Below, in pieces: positions 16,795 to 25,455 of a stretch of DNA of 64,000 bases. A program made the position numbers and the translations under genes. Each line of letters opens with the position of its first letter. Positions within the stretch are counted from its first letter, which is position 1. Origin of the DNA: DAIDKA01 sp036267975. Its GTDB lineage: Bacteria; Pseudomonadota; Gammaproteobacteria; Steroidobacterales; Steroidobacteraceae. The notes under the pieces were generated by a model. That model was not told where the DNA came from. It saw nothing but the letters and a program-made list of their open reading frames with translations, and ran no database searches. The stretch spans positions 26,875 to 90,874 of the forward strand of contig DATAVA010000035.1 of the NCBI GenBank assembly GCA_036267975.1, given 5' to 3'.

Positions 16795-17898
16795 TCAGCT
16801 GATGCGCACCATGTCCGCGGCGATGGTATAGGTCACAGGCGGCAGCGCCGCCTGGCGTGAAATGTCAGCGACATAGTGCACCAGCGCTTCGGCGGCTGCG
16901 CCGCGGGCGCGGGTCGGTCGCCCGGGCGGTTCCACGAATAGCGGAATGAAGCCGACCGCGGTGAGCCTGCCTGCTTCGATCAGCACCCGCGCCAGCATGC
17001 CGTGCACCGCCTGCGGATGAAACGGTGCGAGGAAGTAGGCCGGATCGGGCTCAAAGCCAAACATCTCCCGTCGGCGCCGCGCCCACTCGGAGCGCTTCGG
17101 ATTGCTCTGCTGCGCGCTCAGCGCTCGCGTGACGACACAGCCGTTGCCCAGTCCGTGGAAAATGGGACGGCCGCGATACTGCTCGATGCCGCGCAGGATG
17201 TGCGCATGGTGCCCGATCACCAGATCCGCGCCCGCATCGATGGCCGCATGGGACAGCGGACGCTCGTAGGGCGCGAGCCGCGCGGGGGTGTGTACGATGC
17301 CCTTATGCAGTGCGACGGCGCACAGCTGCGCGCCTGATCGGCGCGCCGCGACGATGTCGTCGGCCATGCACTGCACCGAGGCCGGCTCTGCGGTATGCAG
17401 GCGCGCTGAGGGTTTGATCGCACCGCCGTCCTCGGCCAGCACCCGAACGTAGGCACAGCCGGCGGCATTCTCCTGGGCCCAGCTTTCCTGCGGACCGACG
17501 CAGTTGTAACTCAATACGGCAATGCGCAGGCCATCGGCCTCGAACCACGCGGGGCGGCGCGCCAGCGGCAGGTTCTCACCGGCGCCGCAGTGACCGATAC
17601 CCAGGCGTTCCAGTTCAGCGAGTGTGTCGGTGATGCCTTCGGGTCCGCAATCGGCCAGGTGATTGCCCGCAAGCGTCACGATCCTGATTCCCGCCTCGGC
17701 GAGGGCCGCCAGGTGCGTCGGATCCGCACCGGGCGCGGGAACGTCGGCTGCCATTTCCACACCCCGGCGCGTGTGCGGCACCTCGAGGTGCCCGACGGCC
17801 AGCGTCGCTGCGCGCAGGGAGGGGGCAATGCCGCTCAGCCAGTGTCCGGGATCAGGTTCATCCAGCACCAGGTCACCACAAAAAACCAGACTCGTCAT
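16795..17898 (-). CDS. CapA-family metallophosphatase-like protein
   Basis: A 367-residue protein of the CapA/PgsA fold. It has an N-terminal FCGDLVLDEPD metal-binding loop, LAGNHLADCGPEGITDTL, an ALHKGIVHTPARLAPYERPLSHAAIDAGADLVIGHHAHILRGIE block, and GRPIFHGLGN. There is no signal peptide, so it is probably cytoplasmic. CapA relatives outside capsule clusters are found in catabolic operons with unclear roles. Its ATG overlaps the stop of the CocE-like gene (ATGA), so the two are co-expressed. Confidence 0.8.
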   Translation of the reverse strand: MTSLVFCGDLVLDEPDPGHWLSGIAPSLRAATLAVGHLEVPHTRRGVEMAADVPAPGADPTHLAALAEAGIRIVTLAGNHLADCGPEGITDTLAELERLGIGHCGAGENLPLARRPAWFEADGLRIAVLSYNCVGPQESWAQENAAGCAYVRVLAEDGGAIKPSARLHTAEPASVQCMADDIVAARRSGAQLCAVALHKGIVHTPARLAPYERPLSHAAIDAGADLVIGHHAHILRGIEQYRGRPIFHGLGNGCVVTRALSAQQSNPKRSEWARRRREMFGFEPDPAYFLAPFHPQAVHGMLARVLIEAGRLTAVGFIPLFVEPPGRPTRARGAAAEALVHYVADISRQAALPPVTYTIAADMVRIS

Positions 17899-19619
17899 GG
17901 CAGCAGCGGCAGATCCACCCAGGAAGGATCCGCAGCACTGCTCTGCACCGTGATGCGCGTGCCCGCGGCGCCCGGGTCACGCAGGCGCTCGCGATAATCG
18001 GCGCCCATGACGGCAACGCCTAACCGATGGCCGGCGGCGATCCGATAGGAGGTCGGCAGGAAATCAAAGTGCAGCGTGACCGCCTTACCCGCCTGCAGCG
18101 GTTGCACGTCCTGCGCATAGGCGCGGTGCCAGGGCGTGCCTGGAACCACAAAGGGCGCCGGCCTTTCCGCGCGCACAGAGGCCTTCAGTCGCCCCTCGGT
18201 GATCACGCTCGTGTGGCCCTCCGGGCCAATATCAATGAGGTAGGCGAACAGATTCGCATCGGCGTGGTCCGCACGCAGCCGCAAACGGATGACGGGATTG
18301 CCGGTGATGATGCGCTCGTGATCCAGCGGCGCGCTCGTGAGCGTCAGGCCCTGCCCCGGGTGCAGGCACGGTTGCATGAAGGGACCCACACCGCCTTCAG
18401 GACAATCGACATCGGTGCGCACGGGGAAGGTGCTAAGCGCCTGCCGCGTCGGTGCCCGCGGCGTTAACTGCTGGCCCCCGGACAGATACCAGCGCTCGGA
18501 GTGCTCGCCGGGAACCGGCCAGGTGGCCGCGCTATGCCAGGACCCACCGCCGGCGTCATTCATCGTGTAGTAGTGGACGCGCGGCTCGGCAGCCAGGCCC
18601 GTCGGCAGTGCCTTCAGGTACGTGTCGAAGAACCGATGGATTTCCTGCAGCAGCTCGAAGCCGGGATTCATGCAATGTTTCCACGGTCCGATCAGGATGC
18701 GCGACTGGGGCAGATTCAGCAGTGCGATGATGCCCTGGTCGCGCAGCTCATCGTGCCAGCCTCCCATGATGTAGACCGGCACCTGCAGCTGCCGCAGCTG
18801 CTGCGCATAGTCACTGACGCTGCTCTCGGACCAGAACCGGGTGCCCACGAGTGCCGACCAGCTGTCCCGATATGGCAGCTGCTGCCACATTTGCAGCAGG
18901 TTGGTGGACAGCTGATGCTGTGCGGCCGCCTCGGCCAGCAGCTTCTTGTCCGCATCGCCATCGACCGGTTCCACGGCCATGTCCTCGGCGAGGGTGCGCT
19001 GCGGTCCGGTACCCCATTGCGCGAAAATTCCTCCCCGGCGCATCGCATCGTACTTGCTCCAGGAGAAGCAGCCCGCGAACACGGCCTTAAGATGCGGCGG
19101 GCGGCCACTGAGCGCATGCATGGCCGCATCGCCGGTGTTCGAGCATCCATAGATACCCACTGCGCCCGTGGACCAGGGCTGGCGCGCCAGCCATTCGGTG
19201 ATCTCATAGGCATCGTCGGTCTCGGTCTCATCGTTGTACCCGCGGCGAATGCCGAAGGACTGACCGTTGCCCCGCCGCGCGACCTGCACCACGATGTATC
19301 CATAGGCCACCAGTGCCGGCACTTGGCTCAATCCGGCCGCAGCGGGCGTGAGGGTGCTGTCGGGGGCTTCAGTCACCGACAGGGCGTGCTGCCAGATCAC
19401 CGGAAATGCACCGGGCGCCGCCTTGCCGTCGCGCGCCGGTCGCGTAATGCGCAGGGCAAGGCGCACCCCATCGCGCATGGGCAGATATTGTGTGGTGCTG
19501 ACGTGTTCGGTGAACTGCGCCGCGGGCTGGTAGTGCCCGAAGCTTGCCTCCGCGGCGCTGCTCGTACCCGCAGCTAGTCCCAGCAGCGCACCGACCATCA
19601 CAACAAGACAACCGCGCAT
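17895..19619 (-). CDS. CocE/NonD-family hydrolase (X-Pro dipeptidyl-peptidase fold)
   Basis: The ATG at 19619 begins the signal peptide and has GAGG upstream; a GTG at 19658 would add an unlikely leader. The 574-residue exported enzyme has the family start YLPMRDGVRLALRITRPA, RGNGQSFG, and a nucleophile elbow YGCSNTGDAAM near residue 170. FGIRRGYNDETETDDAYEITEWLA and a C-terminal jelly-roll (VTLHFDFLPTSYRIAAGHRL) complete it. Such enzymes hydrolyse esters or amides in the periplasm. It is divergent from the CoA-transferase at 19724 across about 100 bases that may hold a shared control site. Confidence 0.88.
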   Translation of the reverse strand: MRGCLVVMVGALLGLAAGTSSAAEASFGHYQPAAQFTEHVSTTQYLPMRDGVRLALRITRPARDGKAAPGAFPVIWQHALSVTEAPDSTLTPAAAGLSQVPALVAYGYIVVQVARRGNGQSFGIRRGYNDETETDDAYEITEWLARQPWSTGAVGIYGCSNTGDAAMHALSGRPPHLKAVFAGCFSWSKYDAMRRGGIFAQWGTGPQRTLAEDMAVEPVDGDADKKLLAEAAAQHQLSTNLLQMWQQLPYRDSWSALVGTRFWSESSVSDYAQQLRQLQVPVYIMGGWHDELRDQGIIALLNLPQSRILIGPWKHCMNPGFELLQEIHRFFDTYLKALPTGLAAEPRVHYYTMNDAGGGSWHSAATWPVPGEHSERWYLSGGQQLTPRAPTRQALSTFPVRTDVDCPEGGVGPFMQPCLHPGQGLTLTSAPLDHERIITGNPVIRLRLRADHADANLFAYLIDIGPEGHTSVITEGRLKASVRAERPAPFVVPGTPWHRAYAQDVQPLQAGKAVTLHFDFLPTSYRIAAGHRLGVAVMGADYRERLRDPGAAGTRITVQSSAADPSWVDLPLLP

Positions 19620-19723
19620 AGGCTCACCCTCGTATGGATAAGTTAAGCAGCCGAGCACGATATTAGTTGATCATGTAACCTATTGGAACCATGCATCAGT
19701 GTTCTCATTGGGCCGGATAACCC

Positions 19724-20950
19724 ATGCCGCAGCCGCTCGCCGGATATCGCATCGCCGACTTCAGCCATGTCATGGCGGGACCGTTCTGTTCGCATTTCCT
19801 GCGCCTGCTGGGGGCGGAGGTCATCAAGGTGGAGAGCGTGCACGGGGATCCCATGCGCCAGTACGGACCCTTTCGGGAATGGGACGGGATGGCGCCAGCC
19901 TTTGTCGCGGCGAATGTCGGCAAGCGCTCCATCGGCATTGATCTCAAGCATGCGCGCGGCGCCGAGGTGGCGCAGCGCCTGGTGGGCAGCTGCGATGTGG
20001 TACTGGAGAACTTCCGCCCCGGCGTCATGCAGCGGCTGGGCCTGGGATATGAGGTGTGCCGTCAGCTGCGTCCCCGGATCGTGTACTGCAGCATCTCCGG
20101 CTACGGTCAGTCCGGGCCGCAGCGCGACTACCCGGCGATCGATAACATCGTCCAGGCCACCAGCGGGATGATGGCGGCCGGAGGCGAGGAGGGCGATCCG
20201 CCCGCGCGCGTGGGCTGGCCCGTGGTCGATACCTATACGGGCACCCTCGCAGCGCTCGCAGTGCTCGCCGCACTCCTGCAGCGGGAGCGGTTCGGGGAAG
20301 GCCAGTACATCGATGTCGCCATGCTGGACGCATCGCTCGTCATGCTGACCTCCCTTGCGACACCCTACCTGGTCACCGGGCAGATGCTGCCCAGGACCGG
20401 CAACATCGGCTACAGCGGCTCCCCGACCGCAGCGGTGTTTCCCGCGCGGGACGGCACCAGCGTCTCCCTGGGCGTGGTGCAGGACAATCAGTTCAGCGCC
20501 TTGTGCCGCGCCATCGGCCACCCCGACTGGACAGCGGATCCGCGCTTCGCGACGACTGTGGAGCGGGCCCGGCCGCAGCACGCGCAGGCGCTGCGCGAGG
20601 CGTTGCTGCCGATCTTCGCCGCGCGCGACGGACTGGAGTGGGAGCAGCTTCTCAACACTGCCGGCGCGCCGTGCGGGCTCATCCGGGATGTGGCGAGCGC
20701 CTGCGACATTGCGCGCAGCGGCGACCGTCAGCTGGTGCAGCAGGTGGATGTGAATCTGCAAAACGGCCGCACCGTCACCGCGGAGTATCTGAATGCCGGA
20801 TTCGTATTCGCGAAGGACGGTCCGCAGGCGCCAGCACACGTCGCCGAAGTGGGCCAGCACAGTCGCGAGGTACTCGAATCCTTGCACTACGCGCCCAGCG
20901 AGATCGAGGATCTGATCGCGCAGGGAGCGATCGCGGAACGCAAAACCTAA
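19724..20950 (+). CDS. Family III CoA-transferase (CaiB/BaiF)
   Basis: A 408-residue protein with the complete family signature: LAGYRIADFSHVMAGPFCSHFLRLLGAEVIKVES, NVGKRSIGIDLK, VVLENFRPGVMQRLGL, CSISGYGQSGPQRDYPAIDNIVQA, and a catalytic Asp in PVVDTYTGTLAAL near residue 169. It moves CoA between acyl donors and carboxylic acids in the cytoplasm. Next to the 2-hydroxyacyl-CoA dehydratase genes it fits the FldA/HadA role of activating a 2-hydroxy acid. Confidence 0.9.
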   Translation: MPQPLAGYRIADFSHVMAGPFCSHFLRLLGAEVIKVESVHGDPMRQYGPFREWDGMAPAFVAANVGKRSIGIDLKHARGAEVAQRLVGSCDVVLENFRPGVMQRLGLGYEVCRQLRPRIVYCSISGYGQSGPQRDYPAIDNIVQATSGMMAAGGEEGDPPARVGWPVVDTYTGTLAALAVLAALLQRERFGEGQYIDVAMLDASLVMLTSLATPYLVTGQMLPRTGNIGYSGSPTAAVFPARDGTSVSLGVVQDNQFSALCRAIGHPDWTADPRFATTVERARPQHAQALREALLPIFAARDGLEWEQLLNTAGAPCGLIRDVASACDIARSGDRQLVQQVDVNLQNGRTVTAEYLNAGFVFAKDGPQAPAHVAEVGQHSREVLESLHYAPSEIEDLIAQGAIAERKT

Positions 20951-20974
20951 GGGCCCGCAACCTCGGGGGGATCA

Positions 20975-22198
20975 ATGCACGTAGGCGATGAGCACGCGGC
21001 ACAGCTCGGCCGACCTGGCTGGGTCCGCTCGTACGTGGTGACGGTGATCGCCATGATGGCCATCCAGGCCTCCAGCTTGGGGTTCTCGCCGCTGATCCCC
21101 TACATGAAAGATGCGTGGCACATGAGCTACACGCAGATGGGAACCTTCACCGGCCTGTACGGACTGGTGGCGCTGCTGATGAGCGTCCCGGCGGGCCTGC
21201 TTGCCAAACGCTTCGGCGAAAAGCCGGTACTGATCGCAGGTTTGCTGCTGGCAAGCGTGGGGCTGGGGGTGGTCGCGCTCGCGAACAGCTTCCTGCAGGG
21301 CGTTGCGGCGCGCACCGTGTGGCTCATCGGCTATCGGCTCGCGTTCATCTGCGTGGTGACGGCGGTCTCCCTGACCGTGCCGAGCCGCTGGCGCGGCAAA
21401 TCCATGGGACTGCTGGGGGCGCTGACCGCACTCGCCACCGTGCTGGGGTCGGGGTTCTCCAACAGCATGCAGGGGATGCTCGGCTGGCGGCTGAGCATGA
21501 TGGGCTTTGGCCTGATGACGCTGATCGGCGCGGTGGTCATGGCGCTGGGCTATCGCGGCGCGCAGGCGGCCGCGCCGCTTCTCGCCGCGCGGCCGCGGCG
21601 CAATCCGTTTTCCGCTTTCAAGGTTCCGATCGTGTGGGTCATTCCGCTGCTCGGGCTGGCCAATGCGCCCGGCTTTGCCGCGACTTTTTTCGTTCCAGCC
21701 GTGGTGCGCGGGCAACTTCACGGTACCCCGGCGCAGGCCTCGGCAATCATCGCCGCCGCCTACGGTGTGGCGATCATTGCCAATCCCGTGTGCGGCTGGC
21801 TCACCGATCGCTTCGAGCGCTGGTGGGTGCTGGCCGGCATGTGCGCACTCATGGTGCCGGCCTGTGCGCTGATGTCCTCGACCGATCTGTACGTGTTCGC
21901 GGGCGCCACCGCCGCGCTCGTGGGCCTGGGGCATGCCGCCGCCAACCAGATCTATCCGACGGCCGCCGAACTGCTGCGCGGGCGCGACACCGGTCCGATC
22001 ATGGGGATTGTCGGTTTGGGCAGCGGGCTGTTCGGGTATCTGGGGCCGCAGGCCCTGGGATGGATGCGGGACTATTCCGGGGGATTTGATCTGGGCTGGC
22101 ATGTGATCATGGGTACCACCGTGGGCGTGATCGCACTGATGCTGTGGCTGCGCCAGTATCTCCGGCACCGCAGCGCCGCAGCGCCGATGGCAGCGTAG
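20975..22198 (+). CDS. MFS transporter
   Basis: A 407-residue major facilitator with 12 predicted helices. Helix 2/3 carry MGTFTGLYGLVALLMSVPAGLLAKRFGEKPVL (loop motif GLLAKRFGEK), and a VCGWLTDRFERWWVLAG loop repeats it in the second half. GGGGG upstream of the ATG supports the start. It probably imports or exports the acid handled by the flanking CoA-transferases. It stands between the two CoA-transferase genes in one rightward run. Confidence 0.82.
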   Translation: MHVGDEHAAQLGRPGWVRSYVVTVIAMMAIQASSLGFSPLIPYMKDAWHMSYTQMGTFTGLYGLVALLMSVPAGLLAKRFGEKPVLIAGLLLASVGLGVVALANSFLQGVAARTVWLIGYRLAFICVVTAVSLTVPSRWRGKSMGLLGALTALATVLGSGFSNSMQGMLGWRLSMMGFGLMTLIGAVVMALGYRGAQAAAPLLAARPRRNPFSAFKVPIVWVIPLLGLANAPGFAATFFVPAVVRGQLHGTPAQASAIIAAAYGVAIIANPVCGWLTDRFERWWVLAGMCALMVPACALMSSTDLYVFAGATAALVGLGHAAANQIYPTAAELLRGRDTGPIMGIVGLGSGLFGYLGPQALGWMRDYSGGFDLGWHVIMGTTVGVIALMLWLRQYLRHRSAAAPMAA

Positions 22199-22213
22199 CG
22201 GTTAATGAAGAAA

Positions 22214-22251
22214 TAGGTGAACTTGTCAACCAATTGGCCATCAGTGATACT
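22214..22251 (+). promoter_or_regulatory. Promoter with candidate MarR operator, upstream of the dehydratase operon
   Basis: TAGGTGAACTTGTCAAC (22214-22230) repeats the element at 13943. TTGTCA at 22223-22228 as -35 and GATACT at 22246-22251 as -10 are spaced by 17 bases, so the shared element would overlap the -35. The next ATG is at 22262, which leaves a very short leader. Confidence 0.45.
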
Positions 22252-22261
22252 GTCGCCAGCC

Positions 22262-23317
22262 ATGCACGCCCTTGACGCGCATCTCGATGCCCTGTTGGCC
22301 GATCCTCTGCAAGCGCTCGCCGCCGGCGGCGCCGTGGGGTATGTGGGCCTCGACATTCCGCCGGACCTGTTGCTGGCAGCTCCCCGCGGCAGTTGCCATC
22401 TGCCCTGGCGGCTCACCGGGGAGACGCCGCGGGCGGATGTGTGGCTGGAGAGCAGCTTCCCGCCCTACGCCCGCTCGATGCTCGAGGATTGGGCCGATGG
22501 CCGCTTCAATTGTCTCGAGCAGGTCATCTTCACCCGCGGTGAGGATGTTTCGCAGCGACTCTATTATTACGTGTGTGAGCTGCAGCGCTGCGGCAAGCTG
22601 GCCGGACCGCGGCCGCTGATCTTCGATATCGCACGCATCGACCGGCCTTCGAGCCACCGCTATACCGAGGCGGCCTTGCGCCACCTGACACAGCAGCTGC
22701 GACTGACGGATGAACTGCTCAACCACGGCATCACCCGCGCCAACGTGTTGCGGGCGATGTTCAGTGAGCTGCGGCAGCGGCGTCGCGCTCCAGGCAGTGT
22801 GTACGAGAAGATCGTCAGGGCGAGCCTCTTTGCCGATGTCGAGCGCGCCCGCGAGGTCCTGAACGGACAGGATCTGCCCCATGACCGGCACCGGGTGGTG
22901 CTGGGGGGCAGTTCGCCCCCGGATCAGCGCATTCACCAGTTGCTCGAGGCGTGTGGTGCCTGGGTGAGCGGGGAGTTCTATGATCGCAACCTGGAGCGGC
23001 TCGGGGAGACGGTGCAGGAGGGCGCCATCGATCCGGTGAGCGGCATTGCTCAAGGCTGGTTGCAGCACACCTTCCTCGGCCGCGATCGCAAGGCGCCCGA
23101 GGAGCGACTGCTGGCCCTCGTACGTGAAACCCAGGCGCAGGCGGTAGTGCTGTGGTTTGCGCGCGAGGATGAGGGCTTGGCCTGGCAGGTGCCGCGGCTG
23201 CGGCGCGGACTTCAAGCGGCGAGCATACCGGCCCTGATATTGACCGCACGTGATTGGAATTTTACGGATGGTGCCGCATTGGCCATGCAAACCTTCCTCG
23301 AAGGACTGGCCCCGTGA
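22262..23317 (+). CDS. 2-hydroxyacyl-CoA dehydratase family subunit (HgdB/HadC-like)
   Basis: A 351-residue member of the 2-hydroxyglutaryl-CoA dehydratase / benzoyl-CoA reductase subunit family. It has YVGLDIPPDLLLA near the start, Cys at about residues 42 (GSCHLPW), 83 (FNCLEQVIF) and 105 (YVCELQRCGK) as possible [4Fe-4S] ligands, and the Rossmann-like VVLGGSSPPDQRIHQLLEACGAWVSGEF. ATG 22262 is preferred to GTG 22217 because the latter lies inside the promoter element. These enzymes dehydrate 2-hydroxyacyl-CoA by a ketyl-radical route and are oxygen-sensitive. Its stop overlaps the next start (GTGA). Confidence 0.75.
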   Translation: MHALDAHLDALLADPLQALAAGGAVGYVGLDIPPDLLLAAPRGSCHLPWRLTGETPRADVWLESSFPPYARSMLEDWADGRFNCLEQVIFTRGEDVSQRLYYYVCELQRCGKLAGPRPLIFDIARIDRPSSHRYTEAALRHLTQQLRLTDELLNHGITRANVLRAMFSELRQRRRAPGSVYEKIVRASLFADVERAREVLNGQDLPHDRHRVVLGGSSPPDQRIHQLLEACGAWVSGEFYDRNLERLGETVQEGAIDPVSGIAQGWLQHTFLGRDRKAPEERLLALVRETQAQAVVLWFAREDEGLAWQVPRLRRGLQAASIPALILTARDWNFTDGAALAMQTFLEGLAP

Positions 23318-25455
23318 ATCCGCTCGTCGGACACACCTTCCTTGCGCTGGGCGAGATGAGGCAGCGGCCCCTGGCGCGCTATCTGGAGTCATTGGGTGCA
23401 TCACGCCTGGAGCAGCCGTTGGACGAGCGCGCCGCCGCCATGGTGTCCTTCCTCATCGAGGACGAGGGCCTGGCGCGCCTGGCCGATCGCGGCATTACGC
23501 GCGATCTGCTGCAGCGCTGGAATCCACAGCTGGTGCACGTATCCGTCACAGCCTTCGGCAGCAGCGGTCCGCACGCGCGCTGGCGAGGCAGCGAGCTGGT
23601 GGTGTCGGCGGTGGGCGGCACGCTGCGTCTGACCGGCGAGCCGGACCGTCCGCCGGTGAAGGAGGCGCTTGATGCCTGCCTCTTTCATGCGGACATGGTT
23701 GCGGCCGCCGCGGCGATGGCGGCGCACTACCGCCGCGCGCTCGGCGGGCCGGGGCAGCACGTGGATATTTCGGCGCAGGAGGTAGCGTTCAGTCGCACCG
23801 TCAATGGCATCCTGGTGTGGCAATTCGATCAGCGCAAGCTGCATCGGGTCGGCGGCGCGATCAATTACGGCAAAAGTACGGTGCGCTGCATCTGGCGCCT
23901 CACCGATGGGTGGTGCTTCCATACCCTCATGACCGGGCGCTTCGGCGCGCCCGCCAACCAGGCGCTCTCGGACTGGATGGATGAGGTCGGCGCCGCCAAT
24001 CCCCTGCACGGCGTGGATTGGTTGCGCTACGACCGCTCGCGGCTTGATCCGCAGCGACGGGCGCAGTGGGAAGAGGCGATCGGCGCGTTCTTCGCGGGCC
24101 GCTCCCGCGCCGAGGTGCTGCAGGAGGGACGCGCGCGCGGGATCAACGCCTGCGTGCTCGCCACGCCGGATGATGTCCTGCAGGATCCGCATCTGCAGGC
24201 GCGGGACTTCTGGGGCCACAGCGCCACGGGCAAAGTGCCGGTACGTTTTGCACGCTTGCGTCCCGGACCCCAACCGGCACACAGCGCGACTGCCGCAGCG
24301 CCGGCGGCTGCCCCTCGCGGTCCCTTATCCGGCATCCGGGTGCTGGATTTCTCCTGGGCCCTGGTGGGATCAATCAGCACCAAGATCCTGGGAGATCTCG
24401 GTGCGGAGGTCATCAAGGTCGAAAGTCGCTCCCGCCCCTGCCTGTCACGCCTGGACGTGCAGGTCAGCGCTTCGCAGCCGGGGCAACTGGATGACAAGCC
24501 GTGGTTTGCGCACCTGAACACCTCCAAGCGCAGCCTCGCGTTGGATCTGAAGCGACCGGAGTCGCGCGAGATCATCGATCCGCTCATCGACTGGGCGGAT
24601 GTGGTGGTGGAGAATTTCTCGCCGGGAACGATGGCGAAGCTGGGACTGGATTACGAGCAGCTGGTGAAGCGCAATCCCGGTGTGGTCATGGTCTCCGGCA
24701 GCGTCTTTGGCCAAACCGGGCCGCTCGCGCATCAATGGGGCGTCGATGGCACCGGTGCGGCGCTCGCCAGCCGCACCTATCTGACGGGGTGGCCAGATCG
24801 GGATCCGGTGACCCCGGGGGCGGTGCCCTATGGGGATGTGATCGTGCCGTATGTGATGGCGGCGTGTGTGCTGGCGCTGCTGGCACAACGCCTGCGAAGT
24901 GGCCAGGGCGGCCACATCGATGCCTCCATGTACGAGATCTGTGTTCAGCAGATGTGGCCGGCGCTTCAAGATGCGCAGCGCGGCGCGACGCCGCAGCGCA
25001 TCGGGAACAGCGATGCGCGCTACCACTGGCAGGGCCTGCTGCCCGCTTCCGGCACCGATCGCTGGGTGGCGGTGAGTGTTGTGAACGCGGATCAGTGGCG
25101 GCAGGTGCAGGCACTGGCCGGTACGCACGCGCTTGCGGACTGGACCTGCACGCAGACCGAACAGGACCTCGTGCGGCAGCTGCAGGGCATGGGGGTCATG
25201 GCCGGGGCCGTCCTCGATGTCGAGGATCTGGTCGCGGATCCGGATCTTCTGGCGCGGCGCGCGCTGGTGCAGCTGCCGCACGCGCTGCTGGGACCCTTCG
25301 GGCACGTGCGCACCCCCATGAGCTTCTCCGCCGACCCGTGCACGCCGTTTCAGGCGCCGCGCATCGGCGAGCACACCCGCGAGGTGGCACTGAAGCTTGC
25401 GGGACTGGATGCCGGTCGGTTCGCGGCGCTCAACGCCAGTGGAGTGCTCGAATGA
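23314..25455 (+). CDS. Tandem-fused family III CoA-transferase
   Basis: The 713-residue product contains two CaiB/BaiF units. Residues 1-345 lack the normal N-terminal signature (no VLDLS or GAEVIKVE) but keep a WNPQLVHVSVTAFGSSGPHARW block and an FHADMVAAAAAM stretch with the expected catalytic Asp. Residues about 349-713 form a full copy: GIRVLDFSWALVGS, LGAEVIKVESRS, NTSKRSLALDLKRPES, VVENFSPGTMAKLGL, and PYGDVIVPYVMAA. Fused tandem CaiB genes occur beside dehydratase subunits. The GTG start overlaps the upstream stop and the end overlaps the next ATG, so all three are coupled. Confidence 0.85.
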   Translation: MNPLVGHTFLALGEMRQRPLARYLESLGASRLEQPLDERAAAMVSFLIEDEGLARLADRGITRDLLQRWNPQLVHVSVTAFGSSGPHARWRGSELVVSAVGGTLRLTGEPDRPPVKEALDACLFHADMVAAAAAMAAHYRRALGGPGQHVDISAQEVAFSRTVNGILVWQFDQRKLHRVGGAINYGKSTVRCIWRLTDGWCFHTLMTGRFGAPANQALSDWMDEVGAANPLHGVDWLRYDRSRLDPQRRAQWEEAIGAFFAGRSRAEVLQEGRARGINACVLATPDDVLQDPHLQARDFWGHSATGKVPVRFARLRPGPQPAHSATAAAPAAAPRGPLSGIRVLDFSWALVGSISTKILGDLGAEVIKVESRSRPCLSRLDVQVSASQPGQLDDKPWFAHLNTSKRSLALDLKRPESREIIDPLIDWADVVVENFSPGTMAKLGLDYEQLVKRNPGVVMVSGSVFGQTGPLAHQWGVDGTGAALASRTYLTGWPDRDPVTPGAVPYGDVIVPYVMAACVLALLAQRLRSGQGGHIDASMYEICVQQMWPALQDAQRGATPQRIGNSDARYHWQGLLPASGTDRWVAVSVVNADQWRQVQALAGTHALADWTCTQTEQDLVRQLQGMGVMAGAVLDVEDLVADPDLLARRALVQLPHALLGPFGHVRTPMSFSADPCTPFQAPRIGEHTREVALKLAGLDAGRFAALNASGVLE

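Noticed and set aside
20972..22168. A 398-codon minus-strand frame opposite the MFS gene at 20975
   Set aside because: Composition is His/Gln/Arg-rich low complexity, typical of an antisense shadow of a membrane protein gene.
22241..23404. A 387-codon minus-strand frame opposite the dehydratase subunit
   Set aside because: It mirrors a real coding sequence in the opposite strand and has no conserved motif.
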